Shown piece after piece: positions 13,624 to 23,858 of a stretch of DNA of 64,000 nt. The notes beneath the pieces were generated by a model. The model did no database searches. It saw only the letters and a program-made list of their open reading frames with translations, and had not been told where the DNA came from. Position 1 is the first letter of the stretch. Each line of letters begins with the position of its first letter. This DNA comes from Pyrenula massariospora (Eukaryota > Ascomycota > Eurotiomycetes > Pyrenulales > Pyrenulaceae). A program made the translations under genes and the position numbers. The stretch spans positions 186,001 through 250,000 of the forward strand of contig JAGFMI010000011.1 of the NCBI GenBank assembly GCA_021030905.1. The letters are read 5' to 3'.

Positions 13624-15948
13624 CTAGGGCTGCTCATCCTCCGGATGCCGTGCACCAGACATGTAAACATCCAAATTAGCACCCTGCGGTCGAGAATCCG
13701 AGGGTTGACGATGCCCGGATGGGTATGTGTCAGCTTCATACAAGACAGGCGCGGGCCGGCCTAGATCGACGTGTCTCTCAGACCTCCGTAGGTCGCGCTC
13801 ATAGCGAACGTCTCTAGATTCGCGCCGAGACGGGGCATGTATCTCGACGACTGGTATCCTGCGGCCGGTCGGATGGAGTTCAGATTCTGTCTTGCGCCTG
13901 CCTTTCTTCTCTCGATGCGATATCTCCCTCGAATCTCTGAGCTCGCCAAACAGGTGGTCGTCTCCGCCCAAGGGGCCTGGTCCTGGACCACGGGGCTTTG
14001 GCATGGGACGAGGAGGACGCTCGAAGCTGTCATCGCTATTGTGACTATCCGGGGCATCACCGTACGCAAAATCACCGTGCGGCGGTGGCCTGTAGTGTGA
14101 GCGATACCGATGGATGTCTGGTGGACTCCTTGGATACGGCGCAAATCGTCTACTACGTTCTGGATTGTGATATCCACTTCGATCTCTCCTCGCATGGCTG
14201 CTATACCCGTGGTTGGCTCGAGAAAAGCCAGGCGTTGATCCTAATATACTCGTCTCTGCTTTCAAGCGATCAGATCGACCGTGGCTCATGCTCTTGACAA
14301 GTTTTTCATCTTCTTCCTCGCTGCTCTCATCTTCACTTGAGTCCAGAACACGTCGGCTATGTCTAGTATGTCGTCTTTCTACTACTTCTTCAGCCACCGG
14401 CAGCGTAGCTCTCGCTTTTGGGCCGTAGATGGGCTCTCGTAAGCCTTCCGGTAGTGGCTCAACCTCAACTCCATACTCTTCAAACAGTATGTTGCAGATG
14501 TCGTCCATGTCGTCTTCCTTTTTCTCAAGCTCTTCCTGCTCATGTGTGCGCTTGAAGTCTTGATGATGCAAGTGCGTCCGGCTATGGCGGCGATCCACGC
14601 GTGAGACGTTCAGTTTTTCCTCCAGCTCCTCGACTGCGGCGTCAGCTTCGTCTTCCATCATGCGTTGAGTTGTGCGGCGACGGTCGTTAAGCCCTTCCCG
14701 GGATGTCGCGTGCCAGGCTGCTTGGCTATGTGCATCGGTGTATGGTCGGTCGGCATGCATGTGGCTATCGCGTCGGCGGCGATCTGCCATACGTGGTTCC
14801 GGAAAGTGATGTGCCCCAGGCACGGGAGTTGCCAAAGGTGTATTTGGTCCTGGACTGTGTCCACCATGTTCGGAGCTACTGCTTGATGATGAGCTAGATG
14901 ATGAGCCACGGGCCGGATTGATCTGAACATATTGAGCGCCGGGAGAAGAAGACTCTGGAGCAGGCAGTGCAAGTACTCGGTGGCCTTCTGAATCCGATCC
15001 TGATTGATATTCATTCTCCACGATCACGACCCGCTCGGAGGACGGTTGGCATATAGATTTCTTGCGGACTAGATACATTCCAGCTTTGTTGCGCTTCCTG
15101 AGCCCAAGAGGCCCACGAGACTGTGATCTTGAGCGCGTTCGTGTTGTCGTTACCTTGGTCACTCTGTGATTCGGCCTGGCGGCATTGCCGTTGGCATGAA
15201 ATGGCGCGCCACCTCTTATCAAATGTAAAGCGTACATGACAATTTCCTCCTCGATGTCTGCTGTCAGCTCCGACCGCTTGATCATGTGGCCCTTGAATGC
15301 AACTCTCCTCCCCACAGCCTCCCAGCCTCTCATCGAGCTCGCTTTGACCATTTGACCTCCTCCAACCTGGCCACCTCCATTTCCTCCCTGAGGGCCGGTG
15401 TTAACATTGCCCACCCCGCCGTCATACCCTCCATCTCCGCTAATCTGCATCAAGAACTTAACATTCACCAGCCCCACATGCGTCAACGCCGTCAAATAAA
15501 TATTAATACTCTGCGTCGGCAACACCAACTTATCCCTAAACGCCTGCCTATCCGTCATCGTAAACCGATACCTCGCCCACCCCTTCGCCACCTTCTCCTT
15601 CACCTTCCCCGCCAACCCCCTCCACCCCTTCCTCCTCACATCCCCCCTCCCCACCTCCCTCTCCACCAACCTCCAGCATTTCGCAATAAACTTATTCAGC
15701 TCCACCATGTTGAGCTCCGTGTTCCTCACGAGCGCGTCCAAATCCTCCGCCTGCGAGCGCGTGATGTAGCGGTAGAGCGTGTCCTGGCAGGGCGGGGAGT
15801 TGAGGGAGTTGATGCAGATCAGGAGGCACTCGGCCTCGGCGCGCAGGCCGATGAAGTCGTCTTGGGCGGCGCGCAGGTCGTTGGCGAAGGTGGCGACGCG
15901 CACGGCGACGTCGTAGAGGCCGACGACGGTGGAGAGCCAGTCGGCCAT
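13624..15948 (-). CDS. Large hypothetical protein: NLR-like N-terminal helical domain plus disordered Arg/Ser/Asp/His-rich region
   Basis: A single-exon 774-residue frame. The first ~170 residues look ordered and helical: MADWLSTVVGLYDVAVRVA, a Cys-containing helix (AECLLICINSLNS), then RYRFTMTDRQAFRDKL and PTQSINIYLTALTHVG. This arrangement of two long helical pairs, a basic KxxRxR linker and a final helix ending near a TxxG resembles the N-terminal domain of fungal STAND-type proteins. The rest is a Gly-rich linker followed by about 550 residues of low-complexity charged sequence with Ser runs (including an unbroken poly-Ser of about 12 near residue 360) and RRH/RS motifs. No NTPase domain follows. 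It may be an adaptor or a scaffold, but that is inference. The N-terminal third is strongly codon-biased, generating antisense open frames. Confidence 0.65.
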   Translation of the reverse strand: MADWLSTVVGLYDVAVRVATFANDLRAAQDDFIGLRAEAECLLICINSLNSPPCQDTLYRYITRSQAEDLDALVRNTELNMVELNKFIAKCWRLVEREVGRGDVRRKGWRGLAGKVKEKVAKGWARYRFTMTDRQAFRDKLVLPTQSINIYLTALTHVGLVNVKFLMQISGDGGYDGGVGNVNTGPQGGNGGGQVGGGQMVKASSMRGWEAVGRRVAFKGHMIKRSELTADIEEEIVMYALHLIRGGAPFHANGNAARPNHRVTKVTTTRTRSRSQSRGPLGLRKRNKAGMYLVRKKSICQPSSERVVIVENEYQSGSDSEGHRVLALPAPESSSPGAQYVQINPARGSSSSSSSSSSSEHGGHSPGPNTPLATPVPGAHHFPEPRMADRRRRDSHMHADRPYTDAHSQAAWHATSREGLNDRRRTTQRMMEDEADAAVEELEEKLNVSRVDRRHSRTHLHHQDFKRTHEQEELEKKEDDMDDICNILFEEYGVEVEPLPEGLREPIYGPKARATLPVAEEVVERRHTRHSRRVLDSSEDESSEEEDEKLVKSMSHGRSDRLKAETSILGSTPGFSRANHGYSSHARRDRSGYHNPERSRRFAPYPRSPPDIHRYRSHYRPPPHGDFAYGDAPDSHNSDDSFERPPRPMPKPRGPGPGPLGGDDHLFGELRDSREISHREKKGRRKTESELHPTGRRIPVVEIHAPSRRESRDVRYERDLRRSERHVDLGRPAPVLYEADTYPSGHRQPSDSRPQGANLDVYMSGARHPEDEQP

Positions 15949-16505
15949 GTTGGCTTGGGATTAGGTGCAAGCTTGATAAAGTGTGGTGAGGCAAGACGGG
16001 TGCTTTTTGATATCAAGATCCACCGTACCGGCAGGTTAGACACTTTCTCGCTAGGGTGATTGGCTTGCACTACGACTCTACTCAAGCTGCACTATCTACG
16101 CGCAGTAAGTAAAGTAAAAGGCACCCATCCAGCATCTAGTGTGTAAGAGACAGGCGCCGCTTAAGACGGCAATTCGCAGAGGAACAAGGTTGAACATTTT
16201 TAAGCCTCAGCCTGCTTGAAACCTTGTGCAGCTCGTTCTGCCGAAGCGCAAGTCAATGGGAGGAGCTAAGTGGTTGGCTCAGAGAGCTAATTCATCACTC
16301 TGCAGAGCTAGCGCCAGCGAGAAAATCAACATCCACGAAAGTGTAGAATTTGACGTCGGACTAGCAAGCTTACCATGCAGAAAAATTCAAGGTCGTCTCT
16401 TGTCACGCTGAAGAGCATCTCCAAGAGCTTTTTGCGCCGATAGGACTTGCTTAAAGTTATCGATTCTTGTTATCATATTTCGGCGTCAACTTATGCTATT
16501 TCTAG
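15949..16505. other. Intergenic region containing the likely decayed 5' part of the DUF6914-like remnant
   Basis: This 557-bp stretch starts at the promoter of the leftward 774-residue gene. I searched the right half for a first exon of the DUF6914-like gene at 16506, which in intact relatives encodes a short strand ending in a VALY-like motif. I could not find one in any frame. Confidence 0.4.
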
Positions 16506-16977
16506 ATATTATTGGGCATTCCTGATCGGCCCCAAGGTAGAATAGGCCGCTCAGGTGCCGGGTAGACGCTGCCATGTCAAGAACCGAGTGAACCCCGATC
16601 CAAACGGACCTAGCACCATGTGGCAATACGAGGAGGTCCAGTTACAGAATGTTCAAAGCACCAACACCCTCGTCGTACGTGTGATAATTTGGAAGGTCGA
16701 GAACTTGGAAATTCTTCTCGGAATCCTCCGAGCCATCCCTGTCATTCAGAACGATCAGGGATGGAGATGTCGTACCTGGTGCGCGAACGCTTTAACAGCC
16801 ATCGCACAAGATGGCAGGGCCGTTGGTACTTCAGTGCTAGACTGGCAGCGGATCGAACAGGTTGCGAGGCAATACGCTGGAGCGAAGACTGCGCAGGGGC
16901 GATTTGAAAACGCAGCTCCCCTAACGAGACCCAAGCCAACTTGGGATTTGATAGAGAATAAAGAGACAGTACCTTAA
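16506..16977 (+). pseudogene. DUF6914-like protein remnant with in-frame stop
   Basis: After a plausible acceptor (TTTCTAG, ending at 16505) the frame reads YYWAFLIGPKVE, then a TAG stop at 16543-16545, then continues open as AAQVPGRRCHVKN and onward to a stop after KPTWDLIENKETVP at 16977. The conserved pattern of the fungal DUF6914 family is clear: a YHWALLIGPK-like strand, HVKN, W-x-YEE, LVVRV, a W-C-x-W-x-x-x-A core, DGRAVGT, DW, and a final TWD-x-x-E-x-x-x-VP. The TAG sits in the loop between the first two conserved blocks, so it interrupts a recognisable domain. No first exon is found upstream. An 18-nt intron (GTAGAA...CTCAG) would remove the stop but is far too short. I call it a probable pseudogene; a sequencing error or readthrough are alternatives. 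Confidence 0.65.
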
Positions 16978-17046
16978 AGGTCTGGTTGGGGGAAGAGAGG
17001 CAACTTATGTATAATCAACTTTATTTCTTCTGATCCCATTTTGCCA

Positions 17047-17937
17047 TTAAAATTCTCCCCACCATTTTTGACGGATATTTTCCATTTTCAGCTCCTGGGG
17101 GAACGGTTCAAGGCATTTATTTATGGAATCTCGCCATCCTGTTCTCGTGGCGCTACCAAGCCATGCGGATGTATACTCCCAATAATGCGGATACCAGCCT
17201 GACAACTCCCAGTCAATAAGCCCAACAACCCGGTCTCCACGGACAAGGATGTTGAACGGGTTCAAATCGGCATGGGTGAAGACTGGTGGCGGCCATGATT
17301 TGTCCTGGGCGGCAGCCATGTCTAGAATATCCTGCCAGTCTGGGTCATTTTCTCGACCCTCGACCTGGGATGGCTGTAGATCCTCTCTTAGCCAAAGGTG
17401 GAACTCTCGGGTCGTCTTAAATGGGCCAAAACGTGGACAGGAGCGTGGATTGCGAGAGTCACGTAGTGACCCGCCAACACAGCTCTCGACCCCTGTACCT
17501 GGTGGAGGCTTCAGTGAGCGTAGCTCTTGCACCATGTTCTTTACCTGATCCAAGACTTTCCGGCGAGACTCCTCGGATAGCTTCTTCCATGCGGTTGGTA
17601 TTTCATCACCTCGGACTCTTTCCATGACAATGTAGGCGCGATTCTTATGGACAAAGGAGCAATATACCTTGGGTACTGGGATGGAAGTGCTCTTGGCAAC
17701 AAACTTCATGGTAGCCCCTTCGGTAAGGTGAACATATGGGCCGGTCTTAACTATTTTGTTCCTTGTGATCGGAATACATAAGTCCATCCTTTCATAGAAT
17801 CTAGCTGTAAGTTTCAATGCAAGAAGGGTCAACGAACGATAGATAAAAGTGTTCTGGATAGCTAAGTGTTCGGTGCCTTCGTGTTGAATGCTGCTCTTAT
17901 CAGCGACAGATAGACATTGGATATGTTCGGATACCAT
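17047..17937 (-). CDS. Aminoglycoside phosphotransferase (APH)-family kinase-like protein
   Basis: A complete single-exon frame of 296 residues. It has the typical fungal APH layout: a short N-terminal lobe with VYCSFVHKNRAYIVMERVRG (hinge after the ATP-binding sheet) at about 90-112, and IPTAWKKLSEESRRKV. PPPVFTHADLNPFNILV follows near 215-232, carrying the catalytic HxDxxxxN loop (H-A-D-L-N-P-F-N). Next is VVGLIDWELSGWYPHYWEY near 238-257, in which the metal-binding Asp of IDWE is present. Both catalytic motifs are intact, so it is probably an active small-molecule or protein kinase; the natural substrate of these fungal proteins is unknown. It ends in RQKWWGEF, as fungal members usually do. 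The extreme N-terminus is unlike the family consensus, so the true start may be a later ATG. Confidence 0.85.
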   Translation of the reverse strand: MVSEHIQCLSVADKSSIQHEGTEHLAIQNTFIYRSLTLLALKLTARFYERMDLCIPITRNKIVKTGPYVHLTEGATMKFVAKSTSIPVPKVYCSFVHKNRAYIVMERVRGDEIPTAWKKLSEESRRKVLDQVKNMVQELRSLKPPPGTGVESCVGGSLRDSRNPRSCPRFGPFKTTREFHLWLREDLQPSQVEGRENDPDWQDILDMAAAQDKSWPPPVFTHADLNPFNILVRGDRVVGLIDWELSGWYPHYWEYTSAWLGSATRTGWRDSINKCLEPFPQELKMENIRQKWWGEF

Positions 17938-18911
17938 CTTTGGCTAGGTATGACGATTCTTCTCTAATGGCCCGTGTTTTTCGTCGAACATATAATCAAT
18001 GCAGAGGTAATGCTCTTGAGATAGGGTGGAGAGTTGGATGCACAGAACGCCGTCACTGTGTGGGGTGGAGTAACACAGTAAAGAGGTATCCGCATGCGAG
18101 CATATCTTGTTTGTTAACTGTCCATCAAGCTGTCCTAGTGATGGCTACAGAGACGGCGTTGGAAATGTTTGAAGGACTAATCAGCCATTTTCTCCGAAGT
18201 CAGTTAGGCAGGCAAGAGATGTCGAACACGTTTGGCTGAGTCGAGGTGTAGCGGAAGAAACATCGTTAGACGATTAGCGCCAGTGTGGAGGATGGGACGG
18301 TCTGGGATCGCTTGTATGAGAAGGGATTCAGCACATCGAGAGCAGGCCTGTATATATCATATTTATTGATGGGAGCGAACATTTGATCTCGTCTGTTGTC
18401 GCTTCGACAAAAAGGTATAACTGGAATGAAATTCTTAATTCGATAATGTTCAGAAAGCTATATGCTCCAACCCGTGACAAAGCCTGTCGGGGCTGTGGGA
18501 TACGGCCTCGGGGAAAGGTGGCGCAGGCTCTTGTAATTTATTATGGACGCCTTTTCAGGTACCATGCATATAGACAATTCAAGCAGTGCTTATTCTGCTC
18601 GCTGGCAAAGCAGGATGTCTAATTGTTCCTACGCGAAAGACATACCCTATGCTCATCTTGACTCTGATAAGAACTACTCCTTTATACTAGCTCCATTTCG
18701 GTTCTGATCTATCTGAAGGCACCGACCTTGGCACACTTTCAGTCTCGTCATTTCCCACCGTATTCGCTCTTTGCTAAAAGTACACCATGCGCGTGTCACT
18801 TATCTTAGTCCCATGAATATTCTCGTGCGGTATAAAGACGACGTCCAGTTCCCCCATCAATTCTTGTCTCCCACCCTTTTCATCGGTGAAGAAAGCCTTT
18901 TTTACAAGCCT
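17938..18911. other. Intergenic region, about 1 kb, no gene seen
   Basis: This stretch lies upstream of the leftward APH-like gene and beyond the 3' end of the membrane-protein locus at 18912. Open frames present here are under 100 codons and show no motif. I found no repeat or RNA gene. Confidence 0.35.
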
Positions 18912-19946
18912 TTAACATCTTGTCCCATTCACCACGTCGTTGGTGCCATTACAATTCCCGCCTATCTTCAAGCCCTTCCCCACTGCCAGATCTCGACCCA
19001 CGCCCTCCCATTTCCCTCGTAACAAATCCCAGAAAATCGGAATCAAAGCGGCAACAACCGTATTGCATATTAATACGAACTTCAGAACCTGCGTGGTCTC
19101 CGGCCTAGATAGCCGGTCGAGGTAGGCGAACCACCACGCGAGCCATCTGGCAATCATGCCCGCGGCGATGCAGTGGAGTAGGAGAAAAGAATCGTCGTCG
19201 TTGAGCGGAAGATTGTTATAATAGATGGTGCAGATGATGAGCGTTAGGAGGATATTGGTGACGAAGCGAAGGGCTGTAAATAAGTGCGTAGTGCAGAGGA
19301 GGCAGCACGCCTTACTGAGATGGAATCTGAAGTCGTCTTAGGTGGGCTGCAAGGTGTAGAAAAAGTGTTAGCGAGGATGACTTGATGTCCAGGGGTAATG
19401 TGGGGGCAGGCCTATCATGCTTTATGCAAAAGTAAGAGAAGGATAAACGTACATCATTTTGTGTTGCTGACGACGCTAGCGGCCTTCGCCGGGCTTGCTC
19501 TTGCCTTGGACTAGAAGAAGCAGCAGTGTTATCTCTCGTAGCTGGCGCTTGCCATGAGGCTGATGCCGCATGATTGCGCTGCTCCTCCTGGCTAGATGAC
19601 GAGTCGTTTACTTGCACCGAGCCTTCAGCCTGAGATGGAAACGGATATGCGTTCTTCCGCTCACAAGAAATTCATGTCGATGAGGAATGAAGATTCCGAT
19701 GGGGTTGAAACATCGAGGTTTCCACTGCTCGACGCGGAGGGTGGTGAGCCTGACATTGCCAGAATATAACGGAAAGCACCAGCATGAATACAGTGGGCAA
19801 AAATAGATACAGACAGAGAATGAAGAAATGAATCGGAACCGATTGTGTGCGAAGTAGTCCGCAATCCCGAACCACAGCAACGTCCCGAAAGCTTGTTGTC
19901 CTAGTCGACCAGCTTCTAGTATTTCATTTTGGGTATCTTGGCTCAA
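18912..19946 (-). pseudogene. Unresolved multi-exon membrane-protein locus, possibly broken
   Basis: The last ~420 bp (18912 to about 19335) form an open frame with at least three strongly hydrophobic helices: LFTALRFVTNILLTLIICTI, a segment around HCIAAGMIARWLAWW, and LKFVLICNTVVAALIPIFW. It looks like coding membrane-protein sequence. Upstream, Ser/Arg-rich frames (SSSQEEQRN, RQEQARRRPL) end at a GTACGT donor near 19452. A CTAAC branch point and TTGCAG acceptor near 19346 follow. In the phase that fits, the joined frame meets a TAA two codons after the acceptor (CCC ACC TAA) and only then runs into the membrane helices. Alternative acceptors shift the frame. So either one exon boundary is beyond my reading or the gene carries a stop. 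The 5' end is not defined; 19946 is only the limit of open sequence next to PRP9. Confidence 0.35.
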
Positions 19947-19964
19947 TGAACAAGTTTACCTCCC

Positions 19965-21494
19965 TCACAGAATGCCCTGCTTCTGGAGATCCCTGTATAT
20001 CCTTTCCGGCATGACATTCCCCTCTCCATCCTCCATCTGCACAATCGCATCATCCTTCTGCTCTTTGTCCTTCCTCTCTTTCTTGATCTTATCCCACAAT
20101 CCCACTGCCTCTTCAATCCCTGTGATCTCCCTGAACAGCCCTCCTCCCGCTCCCGGCCCACTGATGCCAAGGCACTTCAGCCCATAGATGTGGCGTGCTT
20201 CTGAAAAATGCTTGTCGAAGGCTCGCCGGCCCATGTACACAAAATTACCGCATATCTCACATGGGAACTCGACGCCTAGGCCGTGGAGTTTGTACAGCCA
20301 GAAGGGGATGGGTTTGCCGTCCCATGCGAGCGGTAACTTCAACGGGTTGTAAATCTTTTCCTCACTGTCTGACTCATCATCGCTGTCAGCCCGGCCAGAG
20401 GGATTGTTCAGCGCAGCGTCGTCTTCCGCAAATAGAGCATCGAGTTCTTGCTGCCGCTCGCGTTCAGTCATGCCCTGCTTGCGCTCGACGTTGACCCGTG
20501 TGTTGCTCCGCTCGTTCATGAGGATCTTGGCGAGGCTGCGGATGCGGTGCTCGTGGGAGGCGATAGCGCGTTCCTTGAGGTGGGTCAGGTTACTTGTTTG
20601 ACGAGATGTTGGTTGCGGAGCTGTAGTGGTGCCCTTTGATTGTTTGGCCTGCGCAGCTTTGATGTGTTTTTTACCGGTGAGGTGGGACTTGTAGACGTTC
20701 GGGTTATTGAATTCTTTTTCACAATCGGCGCACCAGATGCCAGAGCCAGTGCCCTCAGTCTGGGGACCATCGGCAGTGGAGGCAAAGGAAGTGTCTTCGG
20801 CCCAGCCAGGGACAGATTTGGATGACCAGGCCTTTTCGAAATCTTCTTCGATTGTCGCGAACATTCCGTCAAAGTCTTCTAGTGGCTTAGTGCGGCGAAG
20901 AAAGCTTTCGAGGTAGCTATTCAGATCTGAGACATACTTAAAGTATTTGTCGGAAAGCTTCTGTTGTCGCTTTATGGGTAGTTGCGGCGGAGCAAGGGCA
21001 TCGAAATGGTCTAGATATTGGACGTAGTTCAAGCGCTTAATACCAGGCAGGTTGAGGTAGTCCTCGTGGAGAGTCGTAAGGTCCAAAAATCGACCATTAG
21101 ATTCCTCGCCCATAAACATGTTGTCTGTTGCTACTGAGATGACCTCGCCTTCGGCAGGGTGTCTGCGCTTGTAGGCACGCTCAAGGTTCTCAACGGGCTC
21201 ATTGGGATAACGCCGGTGAAATTCTTTGGTCTCCTCGAGCTGCTTGTAGAAACCTTCGAATGAGTCGCCTGTGCTTAAATTTCGTACTTCTTTTGCGCGT
21301 AATCCTTCTGCATCTTTGTATGTGTCTAGCAAGCGCTGAGACTGTTCGTGTATTCTTGTGAGGAATCCAGCAATCTCATGATCCCTATTCAATCGATCTT
21401 TGATATTTCTGGGGTCCTCGGTCACACGATCGCTGATACCCTGCTCGAGTCGCTCGAGATCTTCGTGTATTAACCTTTGATCCTCCAAAAGCAT
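19965..21494 (-). CDS. PRP9: Splicing factor 3a subunit 3 (SF3a60/Prp9)
   Basis: A single-exon frame of 509 residues, the usual SF3a60 length. SF3a60 is part of the U2 snRNP SF3a complex and is needed to form the pre-spliceosome. The N-terminus MLLEDQRLIHEDLERLEQGI is diagnostic of the family. The SF3a120-contact region (FEGFYKQLEETKEFHRRYPNE) lies near residue 80. A first zinc finger, WCADCEKEFNNPNVYKSHL with GKKH, lies near 255-280. The C-terminal C2H2-type domain, FPCEICGNFVYMGRRAFDKH with EARHIYGLKCLGI, lies near 405-440. All Cys and His ligands are present, and the C-terminal tail ends as in fungal homologues. It is divergent from FAL1, another RNA-processing gene, across a gap of about 400 bp. 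Confidence 0.97.
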   Translation of the reverse strand: MLLEDQRLIHEDLERLEQGISDRVTEDPRNIKDRLNRDHEIAGFLTRIHEQSQRLLDTYKDAEGLRAKEVRNLSTGDSFEGFYKQLEETKEFHRRYPNEPVENLERAYKRRHPAEGEVISVATDNMFMGEESNGRFLDLTTLHEDYLNLPGIKRLNYVQYLDHFDALAPPQLPIKRQQKLSDKYFKYVSDLNSYLESFLRRTKPLEDFDGMFATIEEDFEKAWSSKSVPGWAEDTSFASTADGPQTEGTGSGIWCADCEKEFNNPNVYKSHLTGKKHIKAAQAKQSKGTTTAPQPTSRQTSNLTHLKERAIASHEHRIRSLAKILMNERSNTRVNVERKQGMTERERQQELDALFAEDDAALNNPSGRADSDDESDSEEKIYNPLKLPLAWDGKPIPFWLYKLHGLGVEFPCEICGNFVYMGRRAFDKHFSEARHIYGLKCLGISGPGAGGGLFREITGIEEAVGLWDKIKKERKDKEQKDDAIVQMEDGEGNVMPERIYRDLQKQGIL

Positions 21495-21900
21495 CTCAGG
21501 AGCTTGCTAGCCTCCGAAAGAGGCGCACGAGAAGTTAAGTCGTCTTTGGTCCAAGGTATTGTACGTTGACAGGCAAGACGACGTTACGATCAGGTGGGAT
21601 TTGGGTGAATATGCTAGCCAGAATTCAAGCTGCTTGGGGATATGTTATGAAAGCGAAAAGAACTCGGTGAAGTTATGGGGCATCGAATTCGAAAATACTT
21701 CCCTAAGTTCAATTTCGGCCAGCCGCCACTTGCTCCCCGCAGCTCCAAAAAGTTCTCCGTCAACAGCCTGCCGACCCACACAGTATTTGCATCTGCTATA
21801 CCACCAAGAGCCTGACTTCAAATTCGTCAACTAGCTTTTGAGCTTTCATGTTCATATTGTTAGCTTGTTGTGGTATCTCAAGCTCACATACGCAATCAGA
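21495..21900. promoter_or_regulatory. Shared promoter between PRP9 and FAL1
   Basis: The start codons of PRP9 (leftward) and FAL1 (rightward) are 406 bp apart, so this segment must serve as a bidirectional promoter. I see no TATA-like element at the expected distance on either side, which is usual for housekeeping fungal genes. Any coordinated control is inference from position alone. Confidence 0.5.
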
Positions 21901-23206
21901 ATGGCGGAAGGAATAGATAGAAAGGCGGAGGGTCTGTCGCAACCCTGGATGCTCTCGCATGCAAACTGACAATACTTCACAGACAAGATGGATTTTGAGA
22001 CGTCAAAAGAGGTAACGGTGGCGCCGACCTTCGAAGACATGCATCTCAAAGAGAATCTTCTTCGCGGCATCTACGCCTACGGATATGAATCTCCCTCCGC
22101 CGTGCAGTCGAGAGCTATTGTACAAATATGCAAAGGCCGCGACACGATCGCTCAAGCCCAATCTGGCACCGGCAAGACTGCCACATTCTCTATCAGTATT
22201 CTGCAGGTCCTCGAGACCGCCGTTCGAGAAACGCAAGGTGTGCAACCTCCAAAGCTCTGGAAACCCACTCGTGCTGATATTCAGCTCTATAGCCCTCATT
22301 CTCTCCCCAACCCGCGAACTCGCAACCCAGATCCAATCCGTCATAATGGCCTTGGGCGACTACATGAACGTCCAATGCCATGCCTGCATCGGTGGGACCA
22401 ACGTTGGCGAAGACATCCGAAAACTGGATTACGGCCAACACGTCGTCTCAGGGACCCCAGGGCGGGTAGCAGACATGATCCGCCGCCGCAACCTCCGCAC
22501 TCGGCATATCAAGATGCTCGTCCTTGACGAAGCTGATGAGCTCCTTAATCGGGGCTTCCGCGAACAGATCTACGATGTCTACCGGTACCTTCCACCGGCC
22601 ACGCAAGTTGTGGTCGTGAGCGCCACGCTACCCTACGATGTGCTTGATATGACGACCAAATTCATGACAGATCCAGTCCGCATCCTAGTCAAGCGTGATG
22701 AGTTGACACTGGAGGGACTGAAACAGTATTTCATTGCCGTCGAAAAGGAAGAGTGGAAATTTGACACCCTCTGCGATCTCTACGACACCCTCACCATAAC
22801 CCAGGCGGTTATTTTCTGCAACACCCGTCGTAAAGTCGATTGGCTCACCGACAAGATGCGTGAGGCCAACTTCACCGTCTCTAGCATGCATGGTGAGATG
22901 CCACAGAAAGAACGCGACAGCATCATGCAGGATTTTCGGCAGGGCAACTCCAGGGTTTTGATCTCGACTGACGTCTGGGCGCGGGGCATCGATGTCCAGC
23001 AGGTCAGTCTGGTGATAAATTACGACTTGCCAAGTAATCGTGAGAACTACATCCACCGAATTGGGAGGAGTGGACGATTCGGTAGGAAAGGCGTCGCAAT
23101 CAACTTCGTGACGAGCGAGGACGTGAGAATCCTTAGGGACATCGAGTTGTACTACTCAACACAGATCGATGAGATGCCGATGAACGTCGCCGATCTACTG
23201 AATTAG
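21901..23206 (+). CDS. FAL1: DEAD-box RNA helicase FAL1/eIF4A-III
   Basis: Three exons (21901-21931, 21983-22237, 22293-23206) give 399 residues, the family length. Intron 1 (51 nt) has an unusual GTCTGT donor; intron 2 (55 nt) has GTGTGC. Without them the conserved [20 protein letters not shown] and [14 protein letters not shown] junctions are lost. eIF4A-III is the RNA clamp of the exon junction complex; the yeast orthologue acts in 18S rRNA maturation. All helicase motifs are present: Q motif region (GYESPSAVQ), [17 protein letters not shown] ([11 protein letters not shown]), SAT, the arginine-containing ARGIDVQQ, and [13 protein letters not shown]. The C-terminus [15 protein letters not shown] is typical. 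The 31-nt first exon is easy to miss in automatic annotation. Confidence 0.97.
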
Positions 23207-23858
23207 GGATGAACGGAAAGGGAAAACCCAAGCGACCCAAAAAAGGAAAATAGGATACAATTTGTAAAAAGGTCATAAGAAAGACTTGAAGCACTGGCTC
23301 GACAATGGACGTGATCGGAAATCACAAACCTTTTAAGATGCGAGACATCAACGGAGCCCGTCACTACCTCCAGAACCTCCCGTTCTATAAAGCTCTTCAG
23401 ACTCAACATTGCGCAAGGCAATCCAAGCGTGGAGGAAAGGGCAAATACATGTCAAAGGCAAGCTCCACAACAATCACTCCTGCACTCAAGAAACCCGCGC
23501 TGACCATTCTGACAAAGACAAATTGTTGAACACTGTCGATCCTATTATATCAGCGAGCGCGCGGCACCCGGCGCTACAATTTTCTTCACAGCTTTTTTGG
23601 CAGTCCAGTTACAATCTTGAATTATTTCTACAACCTGCCATGGTTTTCCCATCTCAAAGATTAGGTCTCGAAGTTGGATTTCTATAGTCCCCGTACTGTG
23701 CTGTGCTATGCCGCTCCTAAAAATAAGCAGATCGCTCGTCCGATCCCCATGCAAATGCCATTCATTATGCGAGAAGATGCACCAAGCGCCTCAGTAATAG
23801 CATGCCCTAACCCATACCCAACTCCCACAAGCGCGCAAACAGCCAAAACATCGCAGTC
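23207..23858. other. Convergent 3' intergenic region
   Basis: This 652-bp stretch lies between the stop codons of FAL1 (rightward) and the DNA ligase gene (leftward). It holds both 3' flanks. Small open frames on either strand have no recognisable motif. Confidence 0.4.

Noticed and set aside
15286-16059. A 257-codon plus-strand frame opposite the 774-residue protein
   Set aside because: It is very rich in Arg, His, Leu and Pro and mirrors biased codons of the minus-strand gene.
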